The notes beneath the pieces were generated by a model. It was not told the origin of the DNA. It made no database searches and was given only the letters and a program-made list of their open reading frames with translations. A program made the position numbers and the translations under genes. Of a stretch of DNA of 64,000 bases, positions 1-8,613 are shown piece after piece. Source of the stretch: Aminobacter sp. HY435 (GTDB lineage Bacteria; Pseudomonadota; Alphaproteobacteria; Rhizobiales; Rhizobiaceae); NCBI RefSeq assembly GCF_027568395.1, contig NZ_JANKZL010000003.1:124001-188000 (forward strand), read 5' to 3'. Every line of letters starts with the position of its first letter. Within the stretch, counting starts at the first letter, position 1.

Positions 1-41
1 TGCGTCGGCTGCCCCACCCCAACGCCCACCGCGCAATGCAG

Positions 42-76
42 ACGGCCCTACTTGGCTGAGTCCAAGCGGGCCGTTC
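42..76. terminator. Hairpin, possible terminator
   Basis: Inverted repeat ACGGCCC/GGGCCGT (42-48 with 68-74) with an inner CTTGG/CCAAG stem. Only a short T-containing stretch follows, so it may end a gene lying left of the window or be an unrelated palindrome. Confidence 0.4.
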
Positions 77-188
77 TTGCGAGCGCTCAACCTCATCCTG
101 GCTGATGGTTTGAGCGCGCAGTTCCCGTCATCCTGGCGCGGAGCAGGAGCGCCGCGACCTCGCCAAGCCCCCGGGATCCGGCACGCCC

Positions 189-629
189 TCAGCAGCGCCT
201 CACCCCGCCACGCCGCGCGCAGCGTTTTGGGCCGCCCGCGCTCTGGTCCGCCACCGCCGGGCCGGCGTCCGCGTCCGTGATGCCGTAGCGCTTGTAGAAG
301 GCGGCGTTGTCGCGCTCGATCTGCTCGCGCATCAGCTTGTCGTGGCGGATCATCATCGCGTCGCGCGCGGCCCTGCCCGCCGTCGTGGTGACGAGACTGC
401 CCGCGCCCATCGGGATCATCGAGGCCGCAGCGCCCGCCACGCCTTGCGCGGTGCCGAGCGCCGTCGCCTCCGCCATCATCTGTTTTTCAAGCTTGCGCGT
501 GTCGTCGGAATAGTCGGGGCCGGCGAAATTCGATTCCTGCGTCGTCGAGCAGGCGGCCAACGCCAACGACAAAGCAACGGCCTGCGCCACCGATCTTGCC
601 TTTGCTGGATACCTTGCCTTGCCGGCCAT
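189..629 (-). CDS. Predicted lipoprotein of unknown function
   Basis: A 146-residue protein with a charged N-terminus, a hydrophobic stretch and a lipobox (LALAAC, about residues 21-26), so it is predicted to be lipid-anchored after signal peptidase II cleavage. A Gly/Ala-rich hydrophobic segment lies mid-protein (GTAQGVAGAAASMIPMGAGS), followed by a charged region (MMIRHDKLMREQIERDNAAF) that looks helical. The start at 629 was chosen over an upstream ATG at 692 because GGGAGG lies seven bases before it and it places the signal sequence at the N-terminus. I do not recognise the family. The last residues are Arg/Cys-rich and may be read past an ancestral stop. It is separated by about 210 bases from the next gene and looks monocistronic. 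Confidence 0.7.
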   Translation of the reverse strand: MAGKARYPAKARSVAQAVALSLALAACSTTQESNFAGPDYSDDTRKLEKQMMAEATALGTAQGVAGAAASMIPMGAGSLVTTTAGRAARDAMMIRHDKLMREQIERDNAAFYKRYGITDADAGPAVADQSAGGPKRCARRGGVRRC

Positions 630-841
630 TGGCCAACCTCCCTCGCGAGCCGGCACTGCCGACGCATGGCAGGCTTCCCCGCCGCAAGGCACCTCTATGC
701 CTGCGCGGCGCTACAGTCTTGGACGCGACGGAAATCAACCATGCCTGAGAGGAACACGCGCTGGGGCGCGCAAGGAACAAGGCAGCGCATCGGCGCGCCT
801 GAAGCTTTGCTGCAATCGGTACGAGCGATGCGGCCCGCCAG

Positions 842-1294
842 CTAGAGATGGACGGATCCGGGGCCGTTGCTGGCCTGCGCGTCGGCGGTCGGCTCCGCCT
901 CGGGCCGGTCCTGGACGAACTGGCCGGCTTCAGGCAAAGGACCCAGCCAATGTTCGCGTCTCGTCGTCCAGAGCTCGTACTCAGGGGCAAGGCCGGTCGG
1001 AACCTCATCCAGGCTGCCAATCGGAACCTCGGCCTCGCCTTCGCTCAGCCATGCGACCCGGCCGCCGCAGGTCGTGCAGAAGCTGCGGTTGGCATAGGTG
1101 CTGGTGTAGCCGCTTTCCTGGTCATAGGCCTCGATCGGCCAAACGGCATAGGCGGCATAAGGGGCGCCGCTGCTCTTCCTGCAGTCGGCGCAGTGGCAAA
1201 GGCCGACGCGAAGCGGCTGACCGCTCACGCGGAACGTCACGCCGCGGCAGAGACAGCTTCCCGAGCGGATTGGCGCCGCAGCATGGTCGGACAT
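842..1294 (-). CDS. GFA (CENP-V/GFA) domain protein
   Basis: A 150-residue protein of the glutathione-dependent formaldehyde-activating (GFA) superfamily. The zinc-binding cysteines are visible in the usual order: CLCRG near residue 15, CHCADC near 35 and CTTCGG near 75. Family members are small cytosolic zinc proteins; a few bind S-hydroxymethylglutathione, but most have no proven substrate, so no reaction is assigned. The start at 1294 is supported by GCAAAGGAGA six bases upstream; an ATG 18 bases earlier lacks such a site. A second GFA protein lies at 10585-10983 and shares only the motif skeleton. Confidence 0.85.
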   Translation of the reverse strand: MSDHAAAPIRSGSCLCRGVTFRVSGQPLRVGLCHCADCRKSSGAPYAAYAVWPIEAYDQESGYTSTYANRSFCTTCGGRVAWLSEGEAEVPIGSLDEVPTGLAPEYELWTTRREHWLGPLPEAGQFVQDRPEAEPTADAQASNGPGSVHL

Positions 1295-1602
1295 GGCAGA
1301 TCTCCTTTGCAAAATAACGGCCGCACTTGCCGGTTCGTTCCAAAGTCCAGGAGACTGTTTTTAGCACACCAGGGAGCGGCGTGGATGCAACGCAGGGCCA
1401 GGCAGCGGGACAGTGGCAGAACCCAGCGCAGAGGTAAGAACGCTATTCGCAGAGGTGAGCGACCATCTCCAACTGCATGGCGGGATCAAAAGGACCATCA
1501 AAAGGTGCGACCGCACGCAACTCCGCTGCCGGTGCTGAAGTGGCAAGCCGCAACGCGGCCTCGATGGCGCAGCGCCTTGCAGCGCTGCGCATCTCGCGTG
1601 GC
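1295..1602. other. Intergenic region without recognised gene
   Basis: 308 bases between the GFA gene and the end of minE. Short open frames exist on both strands but none has a ribosome-binding site plus a recognisable protein. The GFA promoter should lie at its left end. I see no clear terminator for minCDE. Confidence 0.5.
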
Positions 1603-1872
1603 TCAGATCGCCGCCGCTGCCTTGATCCCGGCATTCGGGATGTGGATGTCGATTTCCAACGTCGAGGTGGTCGAGCCGCGATCCATGGTGATCTTGACGT
1701 CGTCCTGGCTGATCTGGACGTGCTTGGCGATCACCGCGATGATCTCCTCGCGCAGCACCGCGACGAGATCGGGCTGGTTGCGGTTGTTGCGTTCGTAGGC
1801 GAGCAGCACCTGCAGCCGCTCGCGCGCCACCGGTGCACTGCCGCCACGCTTGAAGAAGTCGAGCAGTTTCAT
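1603..1872 (-). CDS. minE: Cell division topological specificity factor MinE
   Basis: An 89-residue MinE of normal family length. MinE stimulates MinD ATPase at the membrane and drives the pole-to-pole oscillation that keeps the MinC inhibitor away from mid-cell. The N-terminal [10 protein letters not shown] matches the amphipathic membrane-targeting segment, [11 protein letters not shown] is the MinD-contact helix/strand, and residues 35-85 form the topological specificity domain ([20 protein letters not shown]). Its ATG overlaps the minD stop by four bases (ATGA), indicating translational coupling as the last gene of minCDE. Confidence 0.97.
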   Translation of the reverse strand: MKLLDFFKRGGSAPVARERLQVLLAYERNNRNQPDLVAVLREEIIAVIAKHVQISQDDVKITMDRGSTTSTLEIDIHIPNAGIKAAAAI

Positions 1873-2684
1873 GCCACCCTCCTTCCCAGAAGACGGTTAA
1901 GGAGACCTTTCTTCTCGACCGGCGTGACCATCGGCACGTCCTCGCCCTGCAGCCGCTTGGCAGCATCCGCATAGGCGCGGGCGGCGGCGTTGGCCGGCTC
2001 GTTCAGCGTCACGGGCGAACCGACATTGGAGGCACGCAGCACGCCCTGGCTCTCGGGGATGATGCCGAGCAGCGGTACCGACAGGATCTCCAGCACATCC
2101 TCGATGCTCAGCATTTCGCCGCGCGCGGCGCGTCCGGCGTCGTAGCGGGTGACAAGCACGTGCTTGGTGACGTTTTCGCCCTGCTCAGCCTTCAGCGTCT
2201 TCGAATCGAGCAGGCCGATGATGCGGTCGGAATCGCGCACCGAGCTCACTTCCGGATTGGTGACGATCACCGCCTCGTCGGCGAAGCGCATCGCAAGCTG
2301 GGCGCCGCGCTCGATGCCGGCCGGGCTGTCGCACAGCACGTAATCGAACTTTTCGCGCAGCGTGGCGATGACGCCGGCGACGCCCTCTTCGGTCAGCGCG
2401 TCCTTGTCGCGGGTTTGCGAGGCCGGCAGCAGGAACAGCGATTCGACGCGCTTGTCGCGGATCAGCGCCTGCGCCAGCTTGGCCTGGCCCTGGGTGACGT
2501 TGACGAGGTCGAAGACGACGCGGCGCTCGGCGCCCATCACCAGGTCAAGGTTGCGCAGGCCGACGTCGAAGTCGATCAGCACCACCTTCTTGCCGGACTG
2601 GGCCAGCACGGCACCGAGGGCGGCCGTCGAGGTCGTCTTGCCGACGCCGCCCTTGCCAGATGTGACGACCACTACCTTGCCCAT
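1869..2684 (-). CDS. minD: Septum site-determining ATPase MinD
   Basis: A 271-residue ParA/MinD-family ATPase that dimerises with ATP on the inner membrane, recruits MinC and is released by MinE. The deviant Walker A motif [10 protein letters not shown] sits at residues 9-18 with both lysines present. [15 protein letters not shown] follows, and the C-terminus ([14 protein letters not shown]) is the amphipathic membrane-targeting helix. The start at 2684 gives the canonical [13 protein letters not shown] and has GGAGA six bases upstream; an in-frame start 21 bases earlier is less likely. It is the middle gene of minCDE, 17 bases after minC and overlapping minE by four. Confidence 0.98.
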   Translation of the reverse strand: MGKVVVVTSGKGGVGKTTSTAALGAVLAQSGKKVVLIDFDVGLRNLDLVMGAERRVVFDLVNVTQGQAKLAQALIRDKRVESLFLLPASQTRDKDALTEEGVAGVIATLREKFDYVLCDSPAGIERGAQLAMRFADEAVIVTNPEVSSVRDSDRIIGLLDSKTLKAEQGENVTKHVLVTRYDAGRAARGEMLSIEDVLEILSVPLLGIIPESQGVLRASNVGSPVTLNEPANAAARAYADAAKRLQGEDVPMVTPVEKKGLLNRLLGRRVA

Positions 2685-2701
2685 TTTGTTGTCTCCGTTT
2701 G

Positions 2702-3406
2702 TCAATTGAGGGTCGCGACCTGAATGGCGTTGTCGTCCAAGTGAACCTGGATCGCCTTGCCATGCATCGCAGGCTCCATGTCCTCGGCGGTGCGGTACCA
2801 GCCGTCGACGGCCAAGAGCTCGGCCTCGTTGCGGCGGCAGAAGATGCGGGCGCTGCGGTCGCCCCAGGCGCCGGCGAAGGCGCGGCCGCGCAGCGTGCCG
2901 TAGACGTGGATGGAGCCGGCGGCGAGTATCTCGGAGCCGAAGCTCGCCGACCCCATCACGATCACGTCGCCATGCGGATTGACGATCGACTGGCCGGAGC
3001 GCACGGGCTGGTCGACGATCAGCGTGTTCGACGCCCGCTTAGGCGCCTCCAGCGGCTGCTCGACCTTTTCCACCGGCTCGGCTTCGTGCTGCGCCTCCTC
3101 GACAAGCGTCTTCTTGGCGCCGGCAAGCACCGGCGGCAGGTCCGGCCCGAGCGAATCGACATAACCGGCCTCGATGGCATAAGTCCTGATCCCGCGCGCC
3201 GCGATCTGCGCCACCAGCGCGCCGATTTCGCCGACCTCGGGCCGCAGCGTATTCAGGTCGAGCACCACCGGCCGACCGTTGAAAAACCCCGGAGAATTCT
3301 CGATCCAGCGGTCTAGATCCTGCAGCCATTGCTCAAGCGGTGCCTCGGGCACAAGCGCGAAGGCGACAAACGAACGGGCGCGGAAGCGGATGGATTTGTT
3401 CTGCAT
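2702..3406 (-). CDS. minC: Septum formation inhibitor MinC
   Basis: A 234-residue MinC that blocks FtsZ ring assembly when held at the poles by MinD. The N-terminal FtsZ-inhibiting domain covers about residues 1-100. A charged linker rich in Glu/Pro follows (EEAQHEAEPVEKVEQPLEAP). The C-terminal beta-helix that binds MinD contains GDVIVMGSASFGSEILAAG and HVYGTLRGRAFAG. The C-terminal domain is well conserved while the N-terminal half is divergent, as usual in this family. First gene of the minCDE operon; the promoter should lie in the 388-base gap shared with the divergent GntR gene. Confidence 0.96.
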   Translation of the reverse strand: MQNKSIRFRARSFVAFALVPEAPLEQWLQDLDRWIENSPGFFNGRPVVLDLNTLRPEVGEIGALVAQIAARGIRTYAIEAGYVDSLGPDLPPVLAGAKKTLVEEAQHEAEPVEKVEQPLEAPKRASNTLIVDQPVRSGQSIVNPHGDVIVMGSASFGSEILAAGSIHVYGTLRGRAFAGAWGDRSARIFCRRNEAELLAVDGWYRTAEDMEPAMHGKAIQVHLDDNAIQVATLN

Positions 3407-3794
3407 GGGGAACGCAAATCAGGAGGCGGATACAAAGAGGGTCGCGGTGTAGGCGATGGTGAACGAAACGTAAACCGCAATTTGCCTTACACAGTGCAAT
3501 ACGCGCCTTGTGTTTCGTCCGCGCGACGGAAGCAGCCCCAGGCTGACAGCAGACCTCGTGCCATTGGGCCTTTCAACGGCCTGCCACTGCCGTTTAGCTC
3601 ACTGAGGAAAAAGACGGCGGGGCGTCGATGACGACACGTGAAGACCTGCCCGGCGCACACCAAGGCGCCCGAAAATCCCCTCCCTGGCCGGCCCGGATGC
3701 GTGAATTGCAACGAAAATGACCCGACAAGAACAATACCAGTTTAACACCTGAAAAAAATTCAGCATAAAGAGCCATCTTTTGGAAGGTGGCTCC
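3407..3794. other. Divergent intergenic region, minC / GntR regulator
   Basis: 388 bases between divergently transcribed minC and the GntR/HutC regulator. The right part is clearly AT-richer than its surroundings and carries one copy of a 19-base repeated site (3733-3751). No protein-coding signal is convincing here. Confidence 0.6.
3733..3751 (+). promoter_or_regulatory. Putative operator of the GntR regulator, copy 1
   Basis: AATACCAGTTTAACACCTG, 43 bases before the regulator start. The same site recurs at 4540-4558 before nanE with one base changed (18 of 19 identical). Its centre GTTTAAC is a 3-1-3 palindrome. Two copies flanking the regulator gene are what an autoregulated GntR/HutC repressor would use; binding itself is inferred. 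Confidence 0.7.
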
Positions 3795-4541
3795 ATGGGC
3801 GATCAGGCAATCCTCGACTTCCTGGCGAAGGCGCTTTCAGGCGAAAGCGGCGAACCGCTGTACCGCCGCCTGGAGGACGCAATCAAGCAAGCGATCGCTT
3901 CGGGCCAGCTCAAGCGGGCGGCCGTGATCCCCAGCGAACGCGCGCTTTGCGAGGCAATTGGGATCTCGCGGGTGACAGTGCGCAAATCGATCGACGGGCT
4001 GGTCTCGGATGGCCTGCTCGACCGCCGCCAGGGCGCCAAGACCGTGGTCTCCTCGCGCCTGGAAAAATCGCTGGCGACGATGACCAGCTTTTCCGAAGAC
4101 ATGCGATCGCGTGGGCTGGAACCTGGCTGCGTGTGGATTTCACGCGAGATTTCGCGGCCGTCACCGGCGGAAATGATGGCCCTGGGCATATCCAGCAGCG
4201 AAAAGATCGTGCGCCTTCGCCGCTTGCGTACGGCTGACAACACCCCGATCGCCATCGAAACCGCAACATTGCCTGCCCGTTTCGTGCCCGACCCGCAGGC
4301 CATACAGGCCTCGCTCTACGAATATCTCGAGGCCACCGGCGCCCTGCCCGTCCGTTCGCTGCAGCGCATGCAGGCCAAGCCCGCGAGCGAAGAGGAACGA
4401 CGGTTGCTGGGCACGCCCGACGATGCCAGCCTGCTCATCATGGAGCGCCGCTGCTTCCTCGCCGACGACCAGATCGTCGAGTTCACCCAGACCAAATATC
4501 GCGGCGATATCTACGACTTCGTCATCGAACTGATACGATAA
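3795..4541 (+). CDS. GntR/HutC-family regulator (NagR-like)
   Basis: A 248-residue transcription factor with an N-terminal winged helix (about residues 15-80; PLYRRLEDAIKQAIASGQL, VIPSERALCEAIGISRVTVR) and a C-terminal UTRA ligand-binding domain (about 95-245, ending in the typical FVIELIR-like strand). HutC-subfamily proteins of this type commonly sense phosphorylated amino sugars; here GlcNAc-6-P or ManNAc-6-P is the natural guess because the downstream genes are nanE and a ROK kinase. The ATG at 3795 has GGAAGG upstream; a TTG at 3780 is a poorer start. Near-identical 19-base sites lie before this gene and overlap its stop codon, suggesting repression of itself and of the following operon. 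Confidence 0.9.
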   Translation: MGDQAILDFLAKALSGESGEPLYRRLEDAIKQAIASGQLKRAAVIPSERALCEAIGISRVTVRKSIDGLVSDGLLDRRQGAKTVVSSRLEKSLATMTSFSEDMRSRGLEPGCVWISREISRPSPAEMMALGISSSEKIVRLRRLRTADNTPIAIETATLPARFVPDPQAIQASLYEYLEATGALPVRSLQRMQAKPASEEERRLLGTPDDASLLIMERRCFLADDQIVEFTQTKYRGDIYDFVIELIR

Positions 4542-4558
4542 TACCAGTTTAACGCCTG
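4540..4558 (+). promoter_or_regulatory. Putative operator, copy 2, before nanE
   Basis: AATACCAGTTTAACGCCTG, overlapping the TAA of the regulator gene and ending 53 bases before the nanE start. It differs from copy 1 (3733-3751) only at one position (G for A). Placement suggests a separate promoter for the nanE-kinase-transporter unit under the same repressor. Confidence 0.7.
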
Positions 4559-4611
4559 TTGCAATCTGGTCTTATGCTGCTACCGTCGAGGCATCACAGG
4601 AGATGCATGGC

Positions 4612-5298
4612 GTGCCGCTTGATATCCAAGCCCTCAACAATGGTTTGATCGTTTCGTGCCAGCCGGTAAAGGGCGGCGCGATGGACAATGCGGCGATGGT
4701 CGTCGGCTTCGCCCTCGCCGCGATCGACGGCGGCGCCGCGGGCCTGCGCATCGAGTCGGCCGAATATGTCGCAGCCGTCCGCCAGGCGACCGACAAGCCG
4801 GTCATCGGCCTCATCAAGCGCGACCTGGACGACAGTCCGGTGCGCATCACCCCCTGGCTCGAAGACGTCGACGCGCTCGCCAATGCCGGCGCCGACATCA
4901 TCGCCTACGACGCGACGCAACGTACCCGCCCCATCGACACCAAAACTCTCGTCGAACGCATCCATGCGCATGGCCGCACCGCGATGGCCGACTGCTCAAT
5001 CATCTCCGACGCCGTGCAGGCTTTGGCCGAAGGCGCCGAAATCGTTGGTTCGACCCTCGCCGGCTACACCGGGCCGCTCGAGCCGACAAAACCGGATTTC
5101 AACCTGATCGCCGCGATGCGCCAATTGACGGAGAATGTTGTCGCCGAAGGCAATGTGCGCACGCCTGTCCTGGCGCAGCAGGCGTTGGCCTCGGGTGCGT
5201 CGATGGTCGTCGTCGGCTCCGCGATCACCCGGCCCGAATATGTGACGGCCTGGTTCCGCTCGGCGCTCGACGAAACCATGGCCAAGGCGGGAGCCTGA
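4612..5298 (+). CDS. nanE: N-acylglucosamine-6-phosphate 2-epimerase
   Basis: A 228-residue TIM-barrel enzyme that converts N-acetylmannosamine-6-phosphate to N-acetylglucosamine-6-phosphate in amino-sugar and sialic acid catabolism. NanE features are visible: GLIVSCQPVKG at the N-terminus, LIKRDL with a candidate catalytic Lys near residue 69, IIAYDATQR, TMADCS-like TAMADCS, TLAGYT, and AEGNVRTP with the candidate catalytic Glu. The GTG at 4612 lies nine bases after CACAGGAG; the ATG at 4603 directly abuts that site and is too close. Five bases separate it from the ROK kinase, so the two are co-translated. Without nanA nearby the substrate entering here is more likely ManNAc than sialic acid. 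Confidence 0.94.
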   Translation: MPLDIQALNNGLIVSCQPVKGGAMDNAAMVVGFALAAIDGGAAGLRIESAEYVAAVRQATDKPVIGLIKRDLDDSPVRITPWLEDVDALANAGADIIAYDATQRTRPIDTKTLVERIHAHGRTAMADCSIISDAVQALAEGAEIVGSTLAGYTGPLEPTKPDFNLIAAMRQLTENVVAEGNVRTPVLAQQALASGASMVVVGSAITRPEYVTAWFRSALDETMAKAGA

Positions 5299-5303
5299 TC
5301 GCC

Positions 5304-6158
5304 ATGACGCGTCCCGACACCGTTCTGGCACTCGACATCGGCGGCACCAAGATGCTCGCCGCCCTGGTGCGTGGCGACGCCGTGGTCGAGACGTTCAAGA
5401 TGCCGACGCCACGCGGAGGCGACCCCGAGCAGTGGCTGACCGCACTGTTCGACGCGATTTCAGGCTGGAAGGGCCGCTACGACACGGTCGGCGTGGCTGT
5501 CACCGGCATCATCGACGATGGCTGCTGGTCGCCGCTGAACCGCAAGACCCTCGACATTCCCGAGCGCTTTCCTCTTGTCGCAACCGTCAAGCGGCTTTCC
5601 GGCAGCAACGCGGTGTTTGCGGCCAACGATGCGCAGGCGGCAGCCTGGGGCGAATACTGCTTCGGCGCCGGCGCGCAGGAAAACTTGGTGTTCCTGACGA
5701 TCTCGACCGGCATCGGCGGCGGCATCGTCGTCAACGGCAGCCTGCTCGGCGGGCTCGGCGGCCATTTCGGCCTGCTCCGCAGCCTCGACGAAGATGCAGG
5801 CGTGCTCGAGGACCACGTCTCCGGCAACTGGATCGCAGCGCAGGCCGCGCCGCATCAGGCGGGAGCCAGCGCGCGCGAAGTTTTTGCGGCATCCGCCGCA
5901 GGCCAAGGCTGGGCCGCGGACATCATCCAGGCATCGGCGCGCCAGACGGCGCTGTTGTGCCGAAACATCAAGCTCATGCTCGACCCTGCCCGCATCGTCA
6001 TCGGCGGCGGCATCGGTCTGGCGCCGGGCTATCTCGAATCCGTGCGAAAGGCTCTGGGAAGCCTGCCGCCACGGCTCACCCCGCAGCTTCACGCCGCAGC
6101 CCTCACCGAGAGCGCTGGCGTCGTGGGAATTGCGGATCTCGCAAAACGTCAGAGTTAA
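5304..6158 (+). CDS. ROK-family sugar kinase, probable ManNAc kinase
   Basis: A 284-residue ROK kinase with the phosphate-binding LALDIGGTK at residues 8-16, NDAQAAAWGE (candidate catalytic Asp), and the glycine-rich TISTGIGGGIVVNG loop. Next to nanE the expected reaction is ATP-dependent phosphorylation of N-acetylmannosamine to ManNAc-6-P. Unusually, the Cys-rich zinc motif that normally follows the GH of ROK proteins is missing: here GHFGLLRSLDEDAGVLEDHVSG (split as GHFGLLRSL and DEDAGVLEDHVSG) has no cysteine. It could therefore act on another hexose or hexosamine. Start chosen at the only ATG after the nanE stop. Confidence 0.85.
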   Translation: MTRPDTVLALDIGGTKMLAALVRGDAVVETFKMPTPRGGDPEQWLTALFDAISGWKGRYDTVGVAVTGIIDDGCWSPLNRKTLDIPERFPLVATVKRLSGSNAVFAANDAQAAAWGEYCFGAGAQENLVFLTISTGIGGGIVVNGSLLGGLGGHFGLLRSLDEDAGVLEDHVSGNWIAAQAAPHQAGASAREVFAASAAGQGWAADIIQASARQTALLCRNIKLMLDPARIVIGGGIGLAPGYLESVRKALGSLPPRLTPQLHAAALTESAGVVGIADLAKRQS

Positions 6159-6177
6159 CTTGGAGGGAGAACGAAAA

Positions 6178-7506
6178 ATGACATTCGCGAACATGAGGAA
6201 AGGCGGCCTGCTGGCGCTCGCCGTTGCCAGCCTGCTGGCAAGCCCCGCATTCGCCAAGGTGACCGTGCTGGGCTGGCCCGGCGGTCCCGAGGAAACCGCG
6301 CTGCGCGCCGCGGCCGACGCCTATAACGCCAAGCCCGATGTCGCCGAGAACGACAAGGTCGAGCTGTTGTTCTTCAACCGCGACGGCTTCTGGGACAAGG
6401 TCCAGGCGGATCTCGCCGCCGGCACCACGGCCTTCGACGCCAACCTGCTGGCGACCTACTCCATTGGCCGCTATGCGCCATTCATGGAGCCGGTCGAACT
6501 GTCGGACGAAGCCAAGGCCGTCTATGGCGACTCCGTGCTGAAGACCATGCAGTACGAAGGCAAGCAGTACGGCGTGCCGACCGACCTTTCGGCGCACTTC
6601 ATGTACTACCGCAACGACCTGATCGACGCCCTGCTCAAGGACGACGCGGCCAAGGCCAAATTCGCGGAAATTTCCGAAAAGCACCTCGGCAAGAAGCTCG
6701 AGCCGAAAACCCCGGACGAGTGGACCTGGGACGACTACGCGGCGACCGCGCTGTACTTCACCCAGGCCGTCAACCCCGACAGCCCGACCCGCTACGGCAC
6801 CGTCCTGCAGCTCAAGAACCTGCTGTTCAACATGATGGTGTTCCAGTCGCTACCGCGGGCCTATGGCGCCAACTGGATGGACGACAGCGGCAAGATCACC
6901 GTCAATTCCGACGCCTACCGCAAGGGCCTCGAGACCTACAAGCTGCTCTATGACGCCGGCGCCACCCCACGCGACTCGCTGTCTTACGAGTTCGCCGAAG
7001 CCAACGCGGCTTTCGCCTCCGGCCAGGTCGCAGCGATGATGCAGTGGAACGCTGCTGCCTCTGACCTGACCTCGAAGGACAAGTCGCCGGCTGTCGCCGA
7101 GGTCACCGAGACCGTCGCCCCGCCCACCGGACCCGAGGGTCGTTTCACCCACATCCACGGCCTCGGCTTCGGCCTCAACAAGAACGCCGAGAACAAGGAA
7201 GGCGCCAAGGCCTTCATCAAGTGGCTGTCGTCGAAGGACGCAGCGCTGATCTACGCCAGGAACAGCGGCGCGCCGGCGCTGACGCCCGACGTCGTCAAGG
7301 AGGTTGCCACCGAGCGGCCGGACCTGGTCAAGCTCGGCGAGTTCGCCTCCAAATACGGCTACGTCATGAATGGCGGCACCTCGGCCAAGGCGCTCTCGGT
7401 CTACGAGCTCCAGGCCAAGGAGTTCACCGGCTACTGGTCGGGCGCGCAGTCGCTCGACGATGCGCTGAAGAACACCGAAGCTGGCATGACGGAACTGCTC
7501 AAGTAA
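6178..7506 (+). CDS. Sugar ABC transporter, periplasmic binding protein
   Basis: A 442-residue family 1 extracellular solute-binding protein with a Sec signal peptide (basic MRKGG, hydrophobic core, ASPAFA cleavage site near residue 26). Family 1 proteins bind mono- or oligosaccharides in the periplasm and deliver them to the inner-membrane permeases. GGAGGGAGA sits at the right distance before the ATG at 6178. It follows the kinase gene by 19 bases and precedes the permease genes, so the ligand is inferred to be an amino sugar (ManNAc, GlcNAc or an oligomer). A stable hairpin follows the gene and may protect this transcript segment. Confidence 0.92.
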   Translation: MTFANMRKGGLLALAVASLLASPAFAKVTVLGWPGGPEETALRAAADAYNAKPDVAENDKVELLFFNRDGFWDKVQADLAAGTTAFDANLLATYSIGRYAPFMEPVELSDEAKAVYGDSVLKTMQYEGKQYGVPTDLSAHFMYYRNDLIDALLKDDAAKAKFAEISEKHLGKKLEPKTPDEWTWDDYAATALYFTQAVNPDSPTRYGTVLQLKNLLFNMMVFQSLPRAYGANWMDDSGKITVNSDAYRKGLETYKLLYDAGATPRDSLSYEFAEANAAFASGQVAAMMQWNAAASDLTSKDKSPAVAEVTETVAPPTGPEGRFTHIHGLGFGLNKNAENKEGAKAFIKWLSSKDAALIYARNSGAPALTPDVVKEVATERPDLVKLGEFASKYGYVMNGGTSAKALSVYELQAKEFTGYWSGAQSLDDALKNTEAGMTELLK

Positions 7507-7512
7507 CGGACT

Positions 7513-7542
7513 GGCCGGTGGCGGCTCTTGCTGCCATCGGCC
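7513..7542 (+). terminator. Hairpin after the binding-protein gene
   Basis: GGCCGGTGGC pairs with GCCATCGGCC (10 base pairs including one G-U) around a 10-base loop, starting seven bases after the binding-protein stop. No T-run follows, so it looks more like an mRNA-stabilising or attenuating hairpin than a full terminator. It would favour excess binding protein over permease. Confidence 0.55.
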
Positions 7543-7728
7543 GTTCCCACAGGTTCAGGATTCGGCGCCTCCCCGCATTTCCCTTTCGCTGGAGCAGCGG
7601 GGGCACATTGATCGCCTCATGCGGGTCAGAGGCTGCGGATCCTGCCCTGTCGCATTGTCCGACGACGTCGCTGCCGGGTTCCGGCCAGCCACCCATGCTT
7701 CCTTGTGGAGCCAGCTGTAGATCGATTG

Positions 7729-8613
7729 ATGACAACGATTTCGCAACGCGCCCCCTCGTCCGAATTCAAGCTGCTGGCGACGCCGCTGGTGGTTTTCCTA
7801 CTGATGTTCCTTGGCTTCCCGGCCATCGTCAACCTCGTCTATTCGGTCTCGCAAGTCAGCTTCGAAAACCTGCGCAGCCCGCAGATAACCGGTTTTGCCA
7901 ATTTCGCCGCCGTCTGGAACGACAGCGCGTTCTGGCAGGCCAGCTGGTTTTCGCTGCGCTTCGGCGTGCTGACGGCCTTGCTCGAATGCGCGCTCGGCCT
8001 GTTCCTCGCCATTTTCCTGTCGCCGCTGATCGAAAAGCGCAGCTGGCTGCTGGCGATCCTGATGCTGCCGCTGATGGTGGCGCCGGCGCTGGTCGGCCTG
8101 ATGTATCGTCTCGTCCTGCACGAATTCGTCGGACCGGTGCCCTATTATCTCTGGGAGTATTTCGGCGCGAGCTTCTCGTTCCTCGGCCCGGCCTCCGCGT
8201 TCTGGACACTCATCGTCGTCGAGACCCTGCAGTGGACACCATTTGCGCTGCTGCTGTTCTACATGGCCTACCAGGCGATCCCCAAGGAGATCGTCGAGGC
8301 CTCCGCCATGGACGGCGCCCGCCGCCGCCACCGCCTGTGGTACATCGAGCTGCCGCTGATGGCGCCGACCATCGTGGTCGCCCTGCTCATCCGCTTCATC
8401 GACGGCTTCCGTGTCTTCGACAACGTCTACGTGCTGACCGGCAGTGGCCCCGGTGGCTCGACCGCCTCGCTGTCGATCTACATTTACGAAGCGTTCTTCA
8501 AGCAGGGCGCCATCGGCAAGGCAGTAGCGGCTTCGGTGATCCTGTTCGTCTTATCGTTCAGCGTGCTCTACGGCCTCAACTACATCGCCAATCGTCGTAA
8601 GGGAGCCCGCTGA
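7729..8613 (+). CDS. Sugar ABC transporter permease (MalF/UgpA type)
   Basis: A 294-residue inner-membrane permease with about six transmembrane segments and the EAA loop (EASAMDGARRRHRLWYIELP) that contacts the ATPase. It forms a heterodimer with the next gene product. The ATG at 7729 begins MTTISQRAP; a GTG at 7705 would add eight residues and neither has a strong ribosome-binding site, so translation here may be weak. The gene ends in TGATG, overlapping the start of the second permease by one base, which indicates coupling. Confidence 0.92.
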   Translation: MTTISQRAPSSEFKLLATPLVVFLLMFLGFPAIVNLVYSVSQVSFENLRSPQITGFANFAAVWNDSAFWQASWFSLRFGVLTALLECALGLFLAIFLSPLIEKRSWLLAILMLPLMVAPALVGLMYRLVLHEFVGPVPYYLWEYFGASFSFLGPASAFWTLIVVETLQWTPFALLLFYMAYQAIPKEIVEASAMDGARRRHRLWYIELPLMAPTIVVALLIRFIDGFRVFDNVYVLTGSGPGGSTASLSIYIYEAFFKQGAIGKAVAASVILFVLSFSVLYGLNYIANRRKGAR

